From Amoebophrya sp. A120 (lineage: Eukaryota > Sar > Dinophyceae > Syndiniales > Amoebophryaceae): a stretch of DNA of 64,000 nucleotides. Both the position numbers and the translations under genes were made by a program. Below, one piece after another: positions 45,601 to 57,400 of the stretch (position 1 is its first letter; every line of letters begins with the position of its first letter). Location of the stretch: assembly GCA_905178155.1 (NCBI GenBank), contig CAJINV010000004.1, positions 8,988,417 through 9,052,416 on the forward strand. Reading direction: 5' to 3'. The notes under the pieces are model-generated. The model did not search any database and had not been told where the DNA came from. It saw only the letters and a list, made by a program, of their open reading frames with translations.

Positions 45601-48600
45601 TCCGCGCTCCCAGTGACGAGAGGGTGAGGACGGGGTTGCTGCAAGCCCCACCAATTACCGGGACGTTTTCCACGGCTGCGTTGCCACTACCGGCGTCCGC
45701 GGTCAAAGAGCAGAAGTTTCATCATGCGCAGCACCTCCCGGGTGGCAATAAAAGCCCTATTTCCCCTGCCAGTTCCTCTCGGCCGGAGTCCCCGCGGAGG
45801 TTGAACGCGTTGCAACCACCATCGTTGCTGGAATTAGTCCCCGGGAATCAACAAAGCCCGGCCGTTGCACCTCCTCAGTTCTTACCGCAAACGGTGCTTC
45901 CTCAACAGGTAGAACTACCACAACAGCCGCACTTAGCTGCTGTCCTAGCATCACAAAATAAGTCTTCTACTTCGCCGAGTGATTCGATGCCGAGGCAGAC
46001 ATCGCCGCCGCTGCGAGCAGCGAAAAGAGAAGACAATCAGTCGCCGCGAGGGCTTGCTGGGGGCAAGCAGTTCATGCAGCAAACGAAGGCGAGCCAAGCG
46101 CAGATTAGGGTACAGGTTTTATAGGGGCTTGTTTTGTGTCAATTTTCTGTTTCTCCCGTGTGTGGTTAATGTGTGCTGGGCAGTTGTTCTTGGTGGACGT
46201 CGTGTAGACCGCTTCTGTTTCCGGTTCGTCCTTGATCTTGATTGTGTTGCACCATAAATTTTCGTCAGGCATCAACTCCGCCTGCGCCAATCCTTACCCA
46301 GCCTGGTTCGCAGCAGCAGCCTAGCCCAAGTAGGCAGAGTAGAGCTGGAACGAGAAAGGAGGAGAGTCAAGCCGAAACAAAGTCGAGATCTCTCACCGCG
46401 GCGGCGGAACAACAGAACAAGAAAAAAAAACAGTTCATCTCCACATCCCGCTCCTTATCCGCCCGCGACGATTTTTTGCCACCACCGCGCGCGAGGTCAA
46501 GGTCGCCCTCGCCAATACTACCCGAACCGCTGACCGCAGAGGAGATGCAAAAGCGGAAGGAAAAGAAGCTGGAATTAAAACAAAAGCAAGCCGCCGCGAC
46601 CGCGAGACTGGCCAGCCGCGGTTCGCCGCGAGTGCGAAAGACGAAACGGGTTTTGGCAGAAAGGGAAGAGTTGGAGGAGAAGAGAAGAGAATTGGAGGAA
46701 GCGGAGCTGTTAGTCGCGCAAGCGAAGGTAGAGGCAGTGAAAAGCGCATCGAAATTGCAAACGGCGTTCGGCAGAGTCGTGTCGGAACAAGACCAAGAGG
46801 ACGATATGGTGAATAAAGCTGCAGCCGGACCTGGTGGTGGTCTACATCTTGGTGGTACCACTGCGGCGACCGCGAGTGGAAGCAGATCGCCATCGTCAAC
46901 CCCAAAACGATTGAAGGTGACGTCAAGCGGTACACCTTCTGCAGAACACGCGAAAAGCAAGCCAGCCGCGGGACACCATCTTCAAGTGGGACATGTGTTA
47001 GCTGAGGTTGCAGCTACAGGAGCGGCTGCAGCTAGTAACATCAAGGTTGTCCATGTTCTCGACGCACCGCAAGGATTGTTACCAGTATTCGGGGGAGGAA
47101 GTACAAGCAAGGTGGAACATCTTTTGAAACCTGCTGCCACGGTTCCAGGGGCGGGTACAGCTACGAAGAATTCCTCCGGAAGCAAGAAAGCGTCGTCTCC
47201 ACGAGGACAGGCCCCGCCTACGTCAGCAATTTCCACAGGTACGTCTCAGGAGCCCCACTACCGGAGCCCGCTCCAGCACGAGATCCGGAGGCATGTCAGC
47301 GCGTCGAGGAGCCGGAGCCGAAGCCCAGGTCGTGCGACGAGGACCCTAGTGACCGATCGGAAAGTGAACTCGCTGGACATCCGGCCGAGCAAGGACAGTC
47401 TGGCTGGTTCTACTTCTTCACAATTTGGACAACTTCCTCACGACGGCCAACATCATATACAACGGCATCCACATCACGATCACCCCCCTGGAACGAGCGG
47501 AGCTGCAATGGTCCAGCCGCCGGGCGCAGGACTGCATCACCAGCAACCATCAACAACAACTCGAGACCACCGTGTTGTCGTCATTCCCCCACCTCCACCT
47601 GCAACGACAGTCCAGCCCATTTCGCAATTCCGCATCTCCAGATCGAACTCCCCGGTGGAGAGAAATCGTGATCAACCAGAAAACATAAACAACAATAAGA
47701 CCCCATCAGTCACTGATCAGGCGATTGAGTTTCCGATTTTCAAAAACGTGCAGAAGGTCGAATCCCCCCAGTGGCCGCATTCCCCGCAGCCCGTCCTGCG
47801 CGACCACGTGGTTTCCAGCGTGAAGGACTTCCGGGCCAAGGCGAGTATCACCAGCTGCACATCGGGGCCACGCTCCCGGAGCAGAAGCCCTTCGCAAAAA
47901 AGCAGTCCGAGCTCGCCGCCGGTGGTGATCCCAGGGTCGACCGTGGTGGCGAAGGGAAGTGTCGGGGTGCACGGGCATCATGGTGGTCCTCTTGTTCACC
48001 GCGGCGCACCGGTATGTGATGACTTTTGTCGTGTTTTTATACATGATGAACATGAAAAATCTTCTTGTCTAATATGCGGCTGTGACTCTGCATTTTCATA
48101 ATTTCACTCTTTCACTTTGGGTTTACCACCCACCAACTTTTGTTTGTTACAAACCACACGACCAGGCAGCGGAGCGTAGCGACGTACTGCACCAGCACCC
48201 AGGTCGTGAACACCTTCAAGCACGTGAAGATCATCTACTTCACAATGTGCGTCATTCCGTGGCGTCGACATCCGGGCGGACCGATTCCCTCCCCGCGAAC
48301 ACGACTTTCCTTCCGATTGGGCCGGAGGAATCGTGGTCGATTCGGGACGAAGTAAGTCTGCTGAACGAGATCGAGGGCGTGCTGGATTCGAACAAGTCCC
48401 GCATAGAAGAGATGCTGGCCGACCCAAACAAGGCAGCGGAGTACACGCTGCGGAACGGAAATTTGGTGCGCGACCCGGAAGCAGAGGATAAAATCATCGA
48501 CGTGCGCGCGAGTCCGACTAGTGCGAGGATGCACGTGACGATTAAGCGGAAAGGGGACGAGGAGCAGCGTGTTGAGACAGCACACTACCTTCATCCTCCA

Positions 48601-51600
48601 GCTGCGTTGACGTCGTCGCGTCCGCAGTCCGGGCGGTCCTCGAGATTGCCGTCTGCCCGCGCTTCGTCCGCTCTCGACGAGGAGGCGGCCTCGCTGCAGG
48701 AACAGTGTGCCTTGCAAATATGTCTGGGTCTGGAAGATTGTGACACTTCTTATGCTAGTTTGGCATGACTCCGAACTCTGTATTGCGTGGCCACGAGGAC
48801 CTCCTCTTGTCTATCATGCAAAAACGAGGTTTCTCATGCGGGATACGCAACACAGAGCCACGAGAAAATCTTTTAATGCTCCTTGGCGGTGCATTACAGT
48901 GCGCTTCCTGTTCACTGACATGCATTACAAGTTTCCAGACCCAGACATATTTGCACTTGATAAGCAGAAGCAGATCGCGATCTCGGCGCTGCGGAACATT
49001 CGGGCGACACTGAGTCGGGCCCGGGGGTCGAACCCGAAAGTAGAGCAAAATCACAGCGTACAGTCAGGCACTTCCGCTGGTGCGGCTGCATATGGTTCAT
49101 CTGTTAGGCGAAACGCATCGAATAGTACGAATTCGCAGCACTACAACGTGGTAGGTGGAGGAGCCGGTGGACATCATCTTCACCAGTTGCATTCATCGGG
49201 AGGAGCTGCAGCAGGTGGACCACTTCTGCACCCACATATTAGCCAGGATATCTCTGTGTCCGCCATGGAATCGCCAATTGTCAACATCGGAGGAGGTGGA
49301 CATCTCCATCATGGAGCAGTCGTGCCACCACAACACCACCTCCAGTCCACTTCCGCCGACAACGACGCGGACAACGTCTTCCGCCACGAATTTTCGAAGC
49401 GGTTAGAGCTCCACTCGAACTTGATCAAGTCTCTCCGCAGTTCGCTCGGGTTCGCGGAATCGGATCACAGTGTGTCCGCGGAAGACGGGGAGTGGTCGAA
49501 CGCGGTCACATATGAGAGTGCACAACTCCCCCTCCCCCTCATTTGTGATGCAAAAACCCAAATCCACATCTTGTCTGTAAGCACAGTGAGCATGACAAAT
49601 TTTGGAACCACAAACAGCACTACAATCGTCCGTGTGTAGATTTGTCATGCGCAGGCCCCATTTGAGCTGGTGTCTGTATTGCTGCTCATACCATACAAAT
49701 GAGGGGGAGGGGGAGTTGTGCAATCTCATATCACACCCCGCGTGTTTCCCGAGCAAGCATCGTCTACTTCCGGAGGTGGCGTTTTTCCGGTCACGACTGG
49801 TGGACCTGCAAATTCCGGCGGGCCGCTGCTTTCCCCCCGGCACCATGGCAAGATAAAGGTGGTCGCGGTCGCACACGAAGCTGCGGTGGCTTCCGCGCCC
49901 GTCGTGCCGCTCTCCGCGACCGCGACGGCACGACAAAGCTCGGCTTCGGATACAAATGTTGCCAGAAACAAGCAGCTTCCGACAACTAGTACCCCCGGTG
50001 GATCCGGAGTCACGAATATCCGTCCGATTATGTTGGACGTGAAGTCTACTTCCGTGGGAGATGAACAGCACCTCCAGGGTAGTAAGAACAACACCACCTC
50101 CTTCTACCCGCAGGCCCCGCTGACGGCACGGACCTCCTCCGATGCGGCGGTAGTGACCGATGCAGAGGGGGTTCTTCCTGGAAATCATGCTGGGGGCGTG
50201 TATTTACCCACGCCGGGTGGATCGGCTGCTGGTGCTGTTGGGGCAGCAGGAGTTCCAGCAGCAGGAGCGGGATCTTCGTCAGCTGCAGCGATCAACATGG
50301 TCCCCACGACCGGGGGTGCATCTTCGAGTGCCTCCCCGCACAGTTCTTCGCAGCAGCAAATATCTCTACAAGTTCATCATCCCACTGAAGTAGGCCAGAT
50401 GAACGTTGTTGACGACGAAGCCGCCGCGGGGACCGGAGGGACGGTGGTGGAGGAGGCAGGGCCCTCTTCCAACACGGCAGCCTCGCCGAAACAGCAACAG
50501 GAACGGTTTCTGTTCTACGAACCCGAGAAGATTGCGCAGCGAATGGCTTATTTGGAGGACCTATGGATTGCAAATATGTCTGGGTCTGGAAGAATACAAA
50601 CTTGCGATGCGCATTTCAGAACACAGAAAAATGTCTCATGCATAGGTAGCAAAAGCTGCCCACTTTCTGTCATCAAAATAGGGGATTTGTCATGCGGATT
50701 TGGCATTGCGGAAGCTTCTCGAAACCTGTGATGCTGGAGCTTCCATGCCAGACCTTCTGTGTCATGCAAAAACAGCATGACTCTTCCAGACCCAGACACT
50801 TTTGCATTTGATAGGGCCGAGTCAGCCGGTTCTGCAACGGGGAGGACATTTCGCCGAGAAAGCCGGCGACGCACTGGGAAGAAGAAGAGGGGGAGGACAT
50901 TATAGACGGTGCTGGCGGCATTCTTGATGCAGGTAACAAGAATAGGACCAGTAATCATAGTGAAGGTCTTGTTGATCTTGTCCCACCACCTCTTTTTCAG
51001 TCGCAGAACAAAGAGGTTTTTACTAGTGCCGCTGCCGAATCCGGCTCAGTCCCACGACAAGGGGGTTTCGGATCTAGCATCACCACAATCGCCGGCGACA
51101 GCGCAGCGCACAGTGCAACGACCGCCGACTGCACGGAAGAATCGACAGCGATCATTCTACAGCGGCTAGCCGCACAGGAAGCATCCTCTTCCTCGTCTAG
51201 CGAGGTGTTGGATCATCACTACGGTCAGGCAGGGCCGCACGACCCACGACATGTCACCGGCATAATACCAACGTGTGACGGCGGCACTGGAACAGGTATG
51301 GAGGAGGGGAATCCTCAACTAGAAGGACGACAGTACTACAACTCTGAACAAGAAGAGCAACAAATGTTAAACCAGAACTGGCACCAGGCGCAGACTGCGC
51401 AGGAGGGACTGCCGGATACCCCCTGCTCCGCCTCGGTCGAGGAGATTTTGCGATCCGGGGCGGCCGGCCCAGACCCGGCGGTGCTATCAACTCTCCGGGA
51501 AATTCGGCAAGGCAACTTCACTCTGGAAGGCCATCTTCTCGTGGCACAGAATCTGCATCAAGGACCAATTGGTGTCCCACCATCGGCGCAAGGAGTAGAC

Positions 51601-53103
51601 CGACAGCAAGTTGTTTCTCAGCCCGCGCCACAGGGCGCGACCCAGCCGCAGTTCCTCCCGCTGACCACGAACGACCTGATACCACGACCTGGAGTACATG
51701 TACAACCAGCAGCAGCGCCAACGACGACGACGCGCAATGTCTCTAGTTTTTCCCAGCGTTTCATCGATCCTTTGAATTCCCCTCCTTTGTCCAAAACCGG
51801 CGCTGCGCAGCAAAACTTTCAAATCGGCCCGCTCCCGCCAATAAACCCTGACCAGCTGTTCAGCCCTCGCGTGGCGCACTTACGGGCAACGTCGCCGCAA
51901 AGACTAAAGGTGGATGTGAAAAGCGCAGTCTCTTTGCCGCTGTCACCGAGACCGAAGTCACCAAGTAATGTGGTCAACGGTTTTGCGAGTCCGAAGAATT
52001 TGTTCGCTGGTCCTGGTTCAAATTCCGTCTCACCAGAAAAAGAAGCTTTAGATCCTGCGGGCAATGGCATTCGAAACCAGAATACAAATGTCGCGATGTC
52101 GGCGGCGCAGCTGCTCCGGATGCAGAAGGAGTGGGGACGATTGGCAGCCAGTACTAGTAGTTCCTCAACTATGCGGCGTGAGCAAGTGGTGCAGGAGGTC
52201 GAGGTAGCAGCAAACCAGGGATCTTCACAGCAGAAAATAAATGCCAGGGCGAACTCCCTTCCCATCGATTCCCCGAGAACGGTGATAAAAAAGGTCGGAA
52301 AGGCAGCGGAGGCGGCGAGTGCCCAGATTCAGGAACGAATGATCAAGGCCGGAGCTGCTACGACTTCTCCGATCATGCTGAGCCCGCGGAGCAACAGCAA
52401 CTCCCGGAGCCCGGTGAGGGACGCGGCAGAAGATGCAGAGAACAAGGAGAACCAAAACTACCGCAGCCGAAGCGAGGGGGGACAGCACGGACGAACGGAG
52501 AATAATTCTTTATCGCATAACTTCTACACCGCCTCCACTAAAGCGAAAACAACTCTGCAACAGCTCGTCTTTGTCGGCCCGCCGGCGCAGCAGCGGGGGT
52601 TGAGCCCTCCTAGTAGGCTGGATTTTTCCGGGATGCAAACGTCGCCCCAATTGCGGACCCGCGCGCGTCCAGGGACGATGGTGGCAAGTAGTACTAGGAA
52701 CAGCAGCACGGCTACTAGTACCAGGCCGGCGATCAGTGGTGCTGGAAATGGGGTTGTAGGTGGTAATGGAAACGCTGCTACAGCTACTTTTCCGCCGACG
52801 AGCGACGGGCCGGCTCCTGCACTGGCCGCTCCGCAGCAGAGAACTGGGGCGAGGGTAGCAGTGATGCAGAGCACCATGCCAGCTTTGCAACGCAGGGCGA
52901 ACATCCCCGTCGCTGCACCCCCAAGTGCTGGACTACAGAAGCGTGGGCTTGCAATGACGGCGCCCGGAATTATGACGAGCAGTGGAGCTGCAGTGTCTGG
53001 TGGTGCTGCACAGGGAAACAAGACGCGGACTCGGATTATTCGTGCCACAGGGACCCGACGCTCGTCGGAACTGGACCCGGTCCCGGAAATGGACGAAGTT
53101 TAA
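42684..53103 (+). CDS. 3077-residue low-complexity Ser/Pro/Gln-rich protein
   Basis: Exons are 42684-44003, 44133-46109, 46269-48011, 48166-48705, 48968-49510, 49736-50561 and 50819-53103. GT-AG introns are 44004-44132, 46110-46268 and 48012-48165, all phase 0; the other gaps are elements A, D and A. The protein is almost wholly predicted disordered: Ser/Pro, Gln and Ala runs, and many SP/RS motifs (RSRSPSPILPEP, SRSRSRSPGRA). Short helical stretches occur (KRRELEEAELLVAQAKVEAV near 1245; IRDEVSLLNEIEGVLDSNKS near 1745). SP/RS-dense giants are typical of splicing-speckle or cytoskeletal scaffold proteins, but composition alone cannot decide. The GT at 50933 is not a donor: the frame is open through it. 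Confidence 0.8.
48706..48962 (-). mobile_element. introner element, family A, inverted
   Basis: 257 bp. The interior is the reverse complement of the 29417 copy. The left end is decayed (tgtgcc instead of tat). Duplication aacag 48701-48705 and agcag 48963-48967; phase 0. Confidence 0.85.
49511..49730 (+). mobile_element. introner element, family D
   Basis: 220 bp. TSD tcaca at 49506-49510 and 49731-49735; phase 0. Confidence 0.92.
50562..50813 (+). mobile_element. introner element, family A
   Basis: 252 bp. Duplication ggacc 50557-50561 and gggcc 50814-50818 (one mismatch); phase 1. Confidence 0.88.
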
Positions 53104-54482
53104 AGCGAAAAAGCACGATGAACAAGTTGAACTTTTGTACTGAACAAAGAAAAAATTCAAAATGCTGAATGAGACAGAATCTGAATCTAAAACCAATGCG
53201 GTAGTATCATGTGGTGAATACCAACAATGTGAATGTAAACGAATCAATAGTACAATGCTTCAAATGCAACTTTTACATCATTTCAGAACGCACTGCAAAC
53301 ATCGAATATACAACAAATGAACCGGCATTAATTATCTGAGTTTTTGATTTAGTTTTTTTGGGTACAACAGCCATCTTCTATCAAGATGCTACCCTGAAAT
53401 TGGCTTCAGCTAGTGGTGCCCTACTTTCTTTTAAGACCTTTTACACTGCATGGTATGTAATTGTTTCACATGTATTAAAAACGCAGAAATGTTTCACATG
53501 TAATTTCGCAATCGCAAGTCATAGACCTGGCGAAACAAGACGAAATATGGTGCTCTTTAAAACAACAGCACAAAACTTGTGTTTGTACGATAAACCATGA
53601 ACATGTGCTGCTTGAATTTTTACAGTCCCACGACAAAGACTAAAACAAGGAATGGGCAACGAGATCATATCTCGTAGAAACAGCACGACGAGGACGAGGT
53701 CCTCGTCTTGTGTGAGAAACTGCTACAACAAGTACAAGAAACTATTTTGGAACGACCCTACGTACCACCAGAGAGCGTGAGTCCTCGTCGCAAATGTGAG
53801 CGTGATGAACTCTCGGAGCGCTATCAAACTGCAAGGGAGGGAATCAAAAAGCAAAAGAACTGAGAGACAATTGACTCGAGGAAACAGGAGCGAAAATTGC
53901 ATCATCAAAAATGCTACTTCTGTCGTGGTTCGTTTTTGTCGTGACAGGACCCTATTCGAATTTATTTTCGGTAAAAACTAGTAATAGATTTTCATTTTTC
54001 TTCTCTTTTGGCGTACCTTACCAACTCAAGTGTATTGACTGATTTTTTTGCAGCATGCTTACTCTCGTCCCAACTCAAGAAAAACATGGAAAATAAAGCC
54101 TTTCAACCTGTTCTTACAAGTTCGTTTTTGCACCATCTTCGTTCTTCCTTTTCTGCAGCACAACAACGACCCGGCTTTTTTTCATCGCTCAACGTCCACG
54201 ACATCGACGCAACTTTGTGCACCTGCTCCAGGATCACCTCCTCTCTCAGCGTGGTCTCTTTCCAGTCTCCTCAATTACGGATGGGGGTACTTGTTCCTAC
54301 AGTTGGCAGCCCCGGGTTAGAAGAAGTAGCACCAGGAGTAGCAAGACTCGTGGGTGACCACGACTGGCCGCGTTGTAGTACCAGCACGTGAGCAGGCGGC
54401 CAACACGGTTGCGTGACAAAAAACCTCATATACGACGTCTCCCTCATCTCGATAGAATCCTCCACCGTCAGTGCAAGTAGCC
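53104..54482. other. intergenic, 1379 bp
   Basis: AT-rich 3' flank, then a stretch (54008-54391) with a 127-codon ORF of no recognisable character. The final 60 bases are a C/T-rich leader before ATG 54483. No element recognised. Confidence 0.5.
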
Positions 54483-57400
54483 ATGGGCAAAAAGAAGAAG
54501 GAAGAGCAGACCAAGGACGGCGAGCCGCCGTTGCAAATCGGCGAATCCTACCGCGGGCTGCCGAGAGAGGTGAATGACCAGCTGCTCCGCGAGGCCGTCC
54601 CAACCGCCGAGGAGCTGAGGCAGCACGGCACGGCGTTCGCGGATACGAAGCGAGAGCAGGTCCGCGCGGAGCACGGACTCAAGTCCGTGTCCGATGAGAA
54701 TCGAAAATATGAACTGCAAAAGTATCGTACTAGTAGTAATTGCAATACAAATTAGCTCAGCATGACAAATGGAATTTGTCATGCTGTTTTGCCTTCGGAT
54801 GGAGATTTGTAATGCAAGACTTGCATTTATACGAGTTTAACGCTGGACCAGGCGGTGTCAAATTGAATTCAAAACGAATTCAAAATGAATTCAAAAAGTG
54901 GGCACTTTTGAAATGAGCCACATTCCGCGATGCCCTGGACTCTCAGCGGTTGCTGCCCCAGCAGCTTTTGGCGACCTGGTAGCGCCGCTGCCTGCTGGCT
55001 CATTGGCTCGGGGGACGGGCTCAACCCGAAGGGCTGCTCCGCACCGTACTAGGAGTGTTGCTGAATGATGACCGAGGGCCAGAGCGATGCGCTCTGGTTC
55101 ACTTTCCGGCATACGCCCGCATCGCCTGCGAAGGGCGACGGCGCTCTGTCGTGGCTTACTATTTCGCGCCACTTTTGTGTAGCGCCTGTCTGACACTGGT
55201 GGCGGTTTAGTCATTCCCGCGGCCGGCGCTATTATTGGCTTTGGCACTCCGGGCAGGAACACTACAACAGGCCCGCACGGGCGCAGAAGGGGGCTGCGCT
55301 TGTTTGCGGCGCTAATTTGGGATCGGCGCAACAATTCTAAAGTTCATCGGGGAGTGGATCTCAATTTCAAAGTCCATCCGATCGACCGGCCCCAATTCAA
55401 ACTCCATCCGGACGACCGGCCCCAATTCAAAACCCATCCGGACGATCGGCCCCAATTCAAACTCCATCGGGGCCATCGGGGCAAATTCAAAACTCATCCG
55501 AATTCTGTCCGAATTCCGTCCGAATTTTGTCCCCTACTTGGGTTCTTGATTCGGACGGATTCTGACAGAATTCGGATGGATTTTGAATTGGTGGGGGATG
55601 GGATTTTGTGGTCCGGGCCACCAGAGTTGTGCCTCCAGTCGACTTCACCTACCGAGACCAGCCTGGGCGATCTTGGGTGGCTGACCGCATTGGGAATCGC
55701 GGCCGGGGATGGCCTCGCCCCTGGCGGCATTTTGTCCACTAGCGTCACATGCAATATGCACAGGCTGACTTGCTTGAGCGCTCGCCGGGCCAAGCCGCGA
55801 CCCCGACACCGAGGCCAGCCATGCTCCTAACCGCATGCGCCGGCCCCCGACGGTTTCCGGCATTTTTCCGTGGTTGGGCAGGGTCTTCTCTTATTACACC
55901 GGCAGCACCCCCCTGGCGCCGAGCCGGGTTTCAAGTCTCGCAAGTTAAGGCATGATAACAAACTTCGGCCGCCGGTCGAACCAAAGCGCGTTCGCCCCAT
56001 TTCCCGGAAGCTCCTTCGCATGGTTGGATCCAGTTGCCGTTTCGCGCCTGGTCCGCTGGACCAAGCACAGGGCGCAGCGTTCGTGTGAAAGCGGCTACAG
56101 GCCGTTTTCTATGGCTGTCGCGCGCCGCATTTGTTTCGCCCGATTCGCCCCCTCGGAGGGGCGTTTTTTTGAAAATGCCAACTTTTTGAATCCAGTTTGA
56201 ATTCCGTTTGAATCACGATTACACTCCGAGCGGTCTAGAGTTAATACGAGTACGATACTTTTGCACAGGATAGAAAACGCGACACTGCGATGTACTACCA
56301 GCCGATGCCCTATGGATGTGTCAGGATCGAAATTAATCGACAAAGTCGAAAAATTTGTGATGCATAAAATGTAGAGCACTGAAGGCCGGTATTGGGGAGA
56401 AGGCATCTGAGACCGATTGTAAGCCTGTTTAGGCGTATACAATGTGCTGCCAGAGTAGCATGACAGGAGCAGCCTTCTTTGCCCAAACAGCATGACAGAC
56501 TGGATTTGGGTGCTCCCGAAATTTCTCATGCGCCACTTGGAAACTGAGGCTCCAACTGGCATCGATTTTGTGCATCACAAGTTTTTCGATTTTGCGAATT
56601 TCGATTCTGACGCTTCCATATGCCCGGGGAGGACGGCGCGGTTAAGCCGGTGCCGACGCAGGGAGAAAAAGTGGACCCCAGTACGGAGAAGGGAAAAGCG
56701 GCACCGCCAGCGAAAGCCCCGTCAGGGACGAACAAGATAACACCAAAGCCCCTCGATCTCCAAGCGGACTCCGTGCAAGCCCCGTTGGAACCAGAAACTC
56801 CCATGGCGGACCGGATCAACGCACACAAATCCGTGTCCCGGGCGACCACGCCGAAGGGGGAACACAAAAAAATCTCCGAAACCGCTCTGGATTCCATCTC
56901 CCAGCAGCAGCATTCCGGCGCGAAAAAAGGGGTTTTGAAGAAAGAGGAGTCCAAGGGAGCCAGTTCCGATCACGGTACCTCAGAGAACAAAACGGGGACC
57001 GGGGGCAGTTCCAGTTTCCGTGCTATCAAGGAGCGGACCGCAAGACTGAAGGAAGCCCGGAAGCAAGCCAGGATAAACACAGGGCTGACGGCCAAGGGAA
57101 GGTACGACCGGGTCATGCACCAGAGAAACGAAGGGAGAAGCTTTCGGAAGGTAAGATTTAGTAACTTTTGTATAGAGGTGTACACTTTTACGAATACTAC
57201 CCATATCGAAATAGGCAGTACCTCGGCAAAACATTTGTAAACCACAAAATAATGCCAACATCAGGGAATGCCTATTCTGTCCGAGACCATTGAGTTCACC
57301 CTCGAGCGCATGAAGGACCACTACAAAGAGCAGGAAGATGCGGGAAAGATGACGAAACGCGCCCTCCGGGAGCGGCAGAAGGGCATCAAGAAGGAGAAGA

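Larger units (their letters stand above)
54708..56272 (+). mobile_element. introner element, family B, split by a hAT-like transposon
   Basis: 1565 bp. TSD gaaaa at 54703-54707 and 56273-56277; phase 0. Without the inner transposon and its 8-bp duplication it is 150 bp, the usual family B size. Confidence 0.9.

Noticed and set aside
50933-51204. Intron starting at the GT at 50933
   Set aside because: The frame of the preceding exon is open straight through to 53103, so no splice is needed.
54008-54391. 127-codon ORF upstream of the LRR membrane gene
   Set aside because: Ser/Leu/Phe-rich without domain, paralogue or convincing start; treated as leader or intergenic DNA.
55300-55830. 176-codon ORF with HPDDRPQFK repeats
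   Set aside because: It is produced by the 30-bp tandem repeat inside the hAT-like transposon and has no independent coding evidence.
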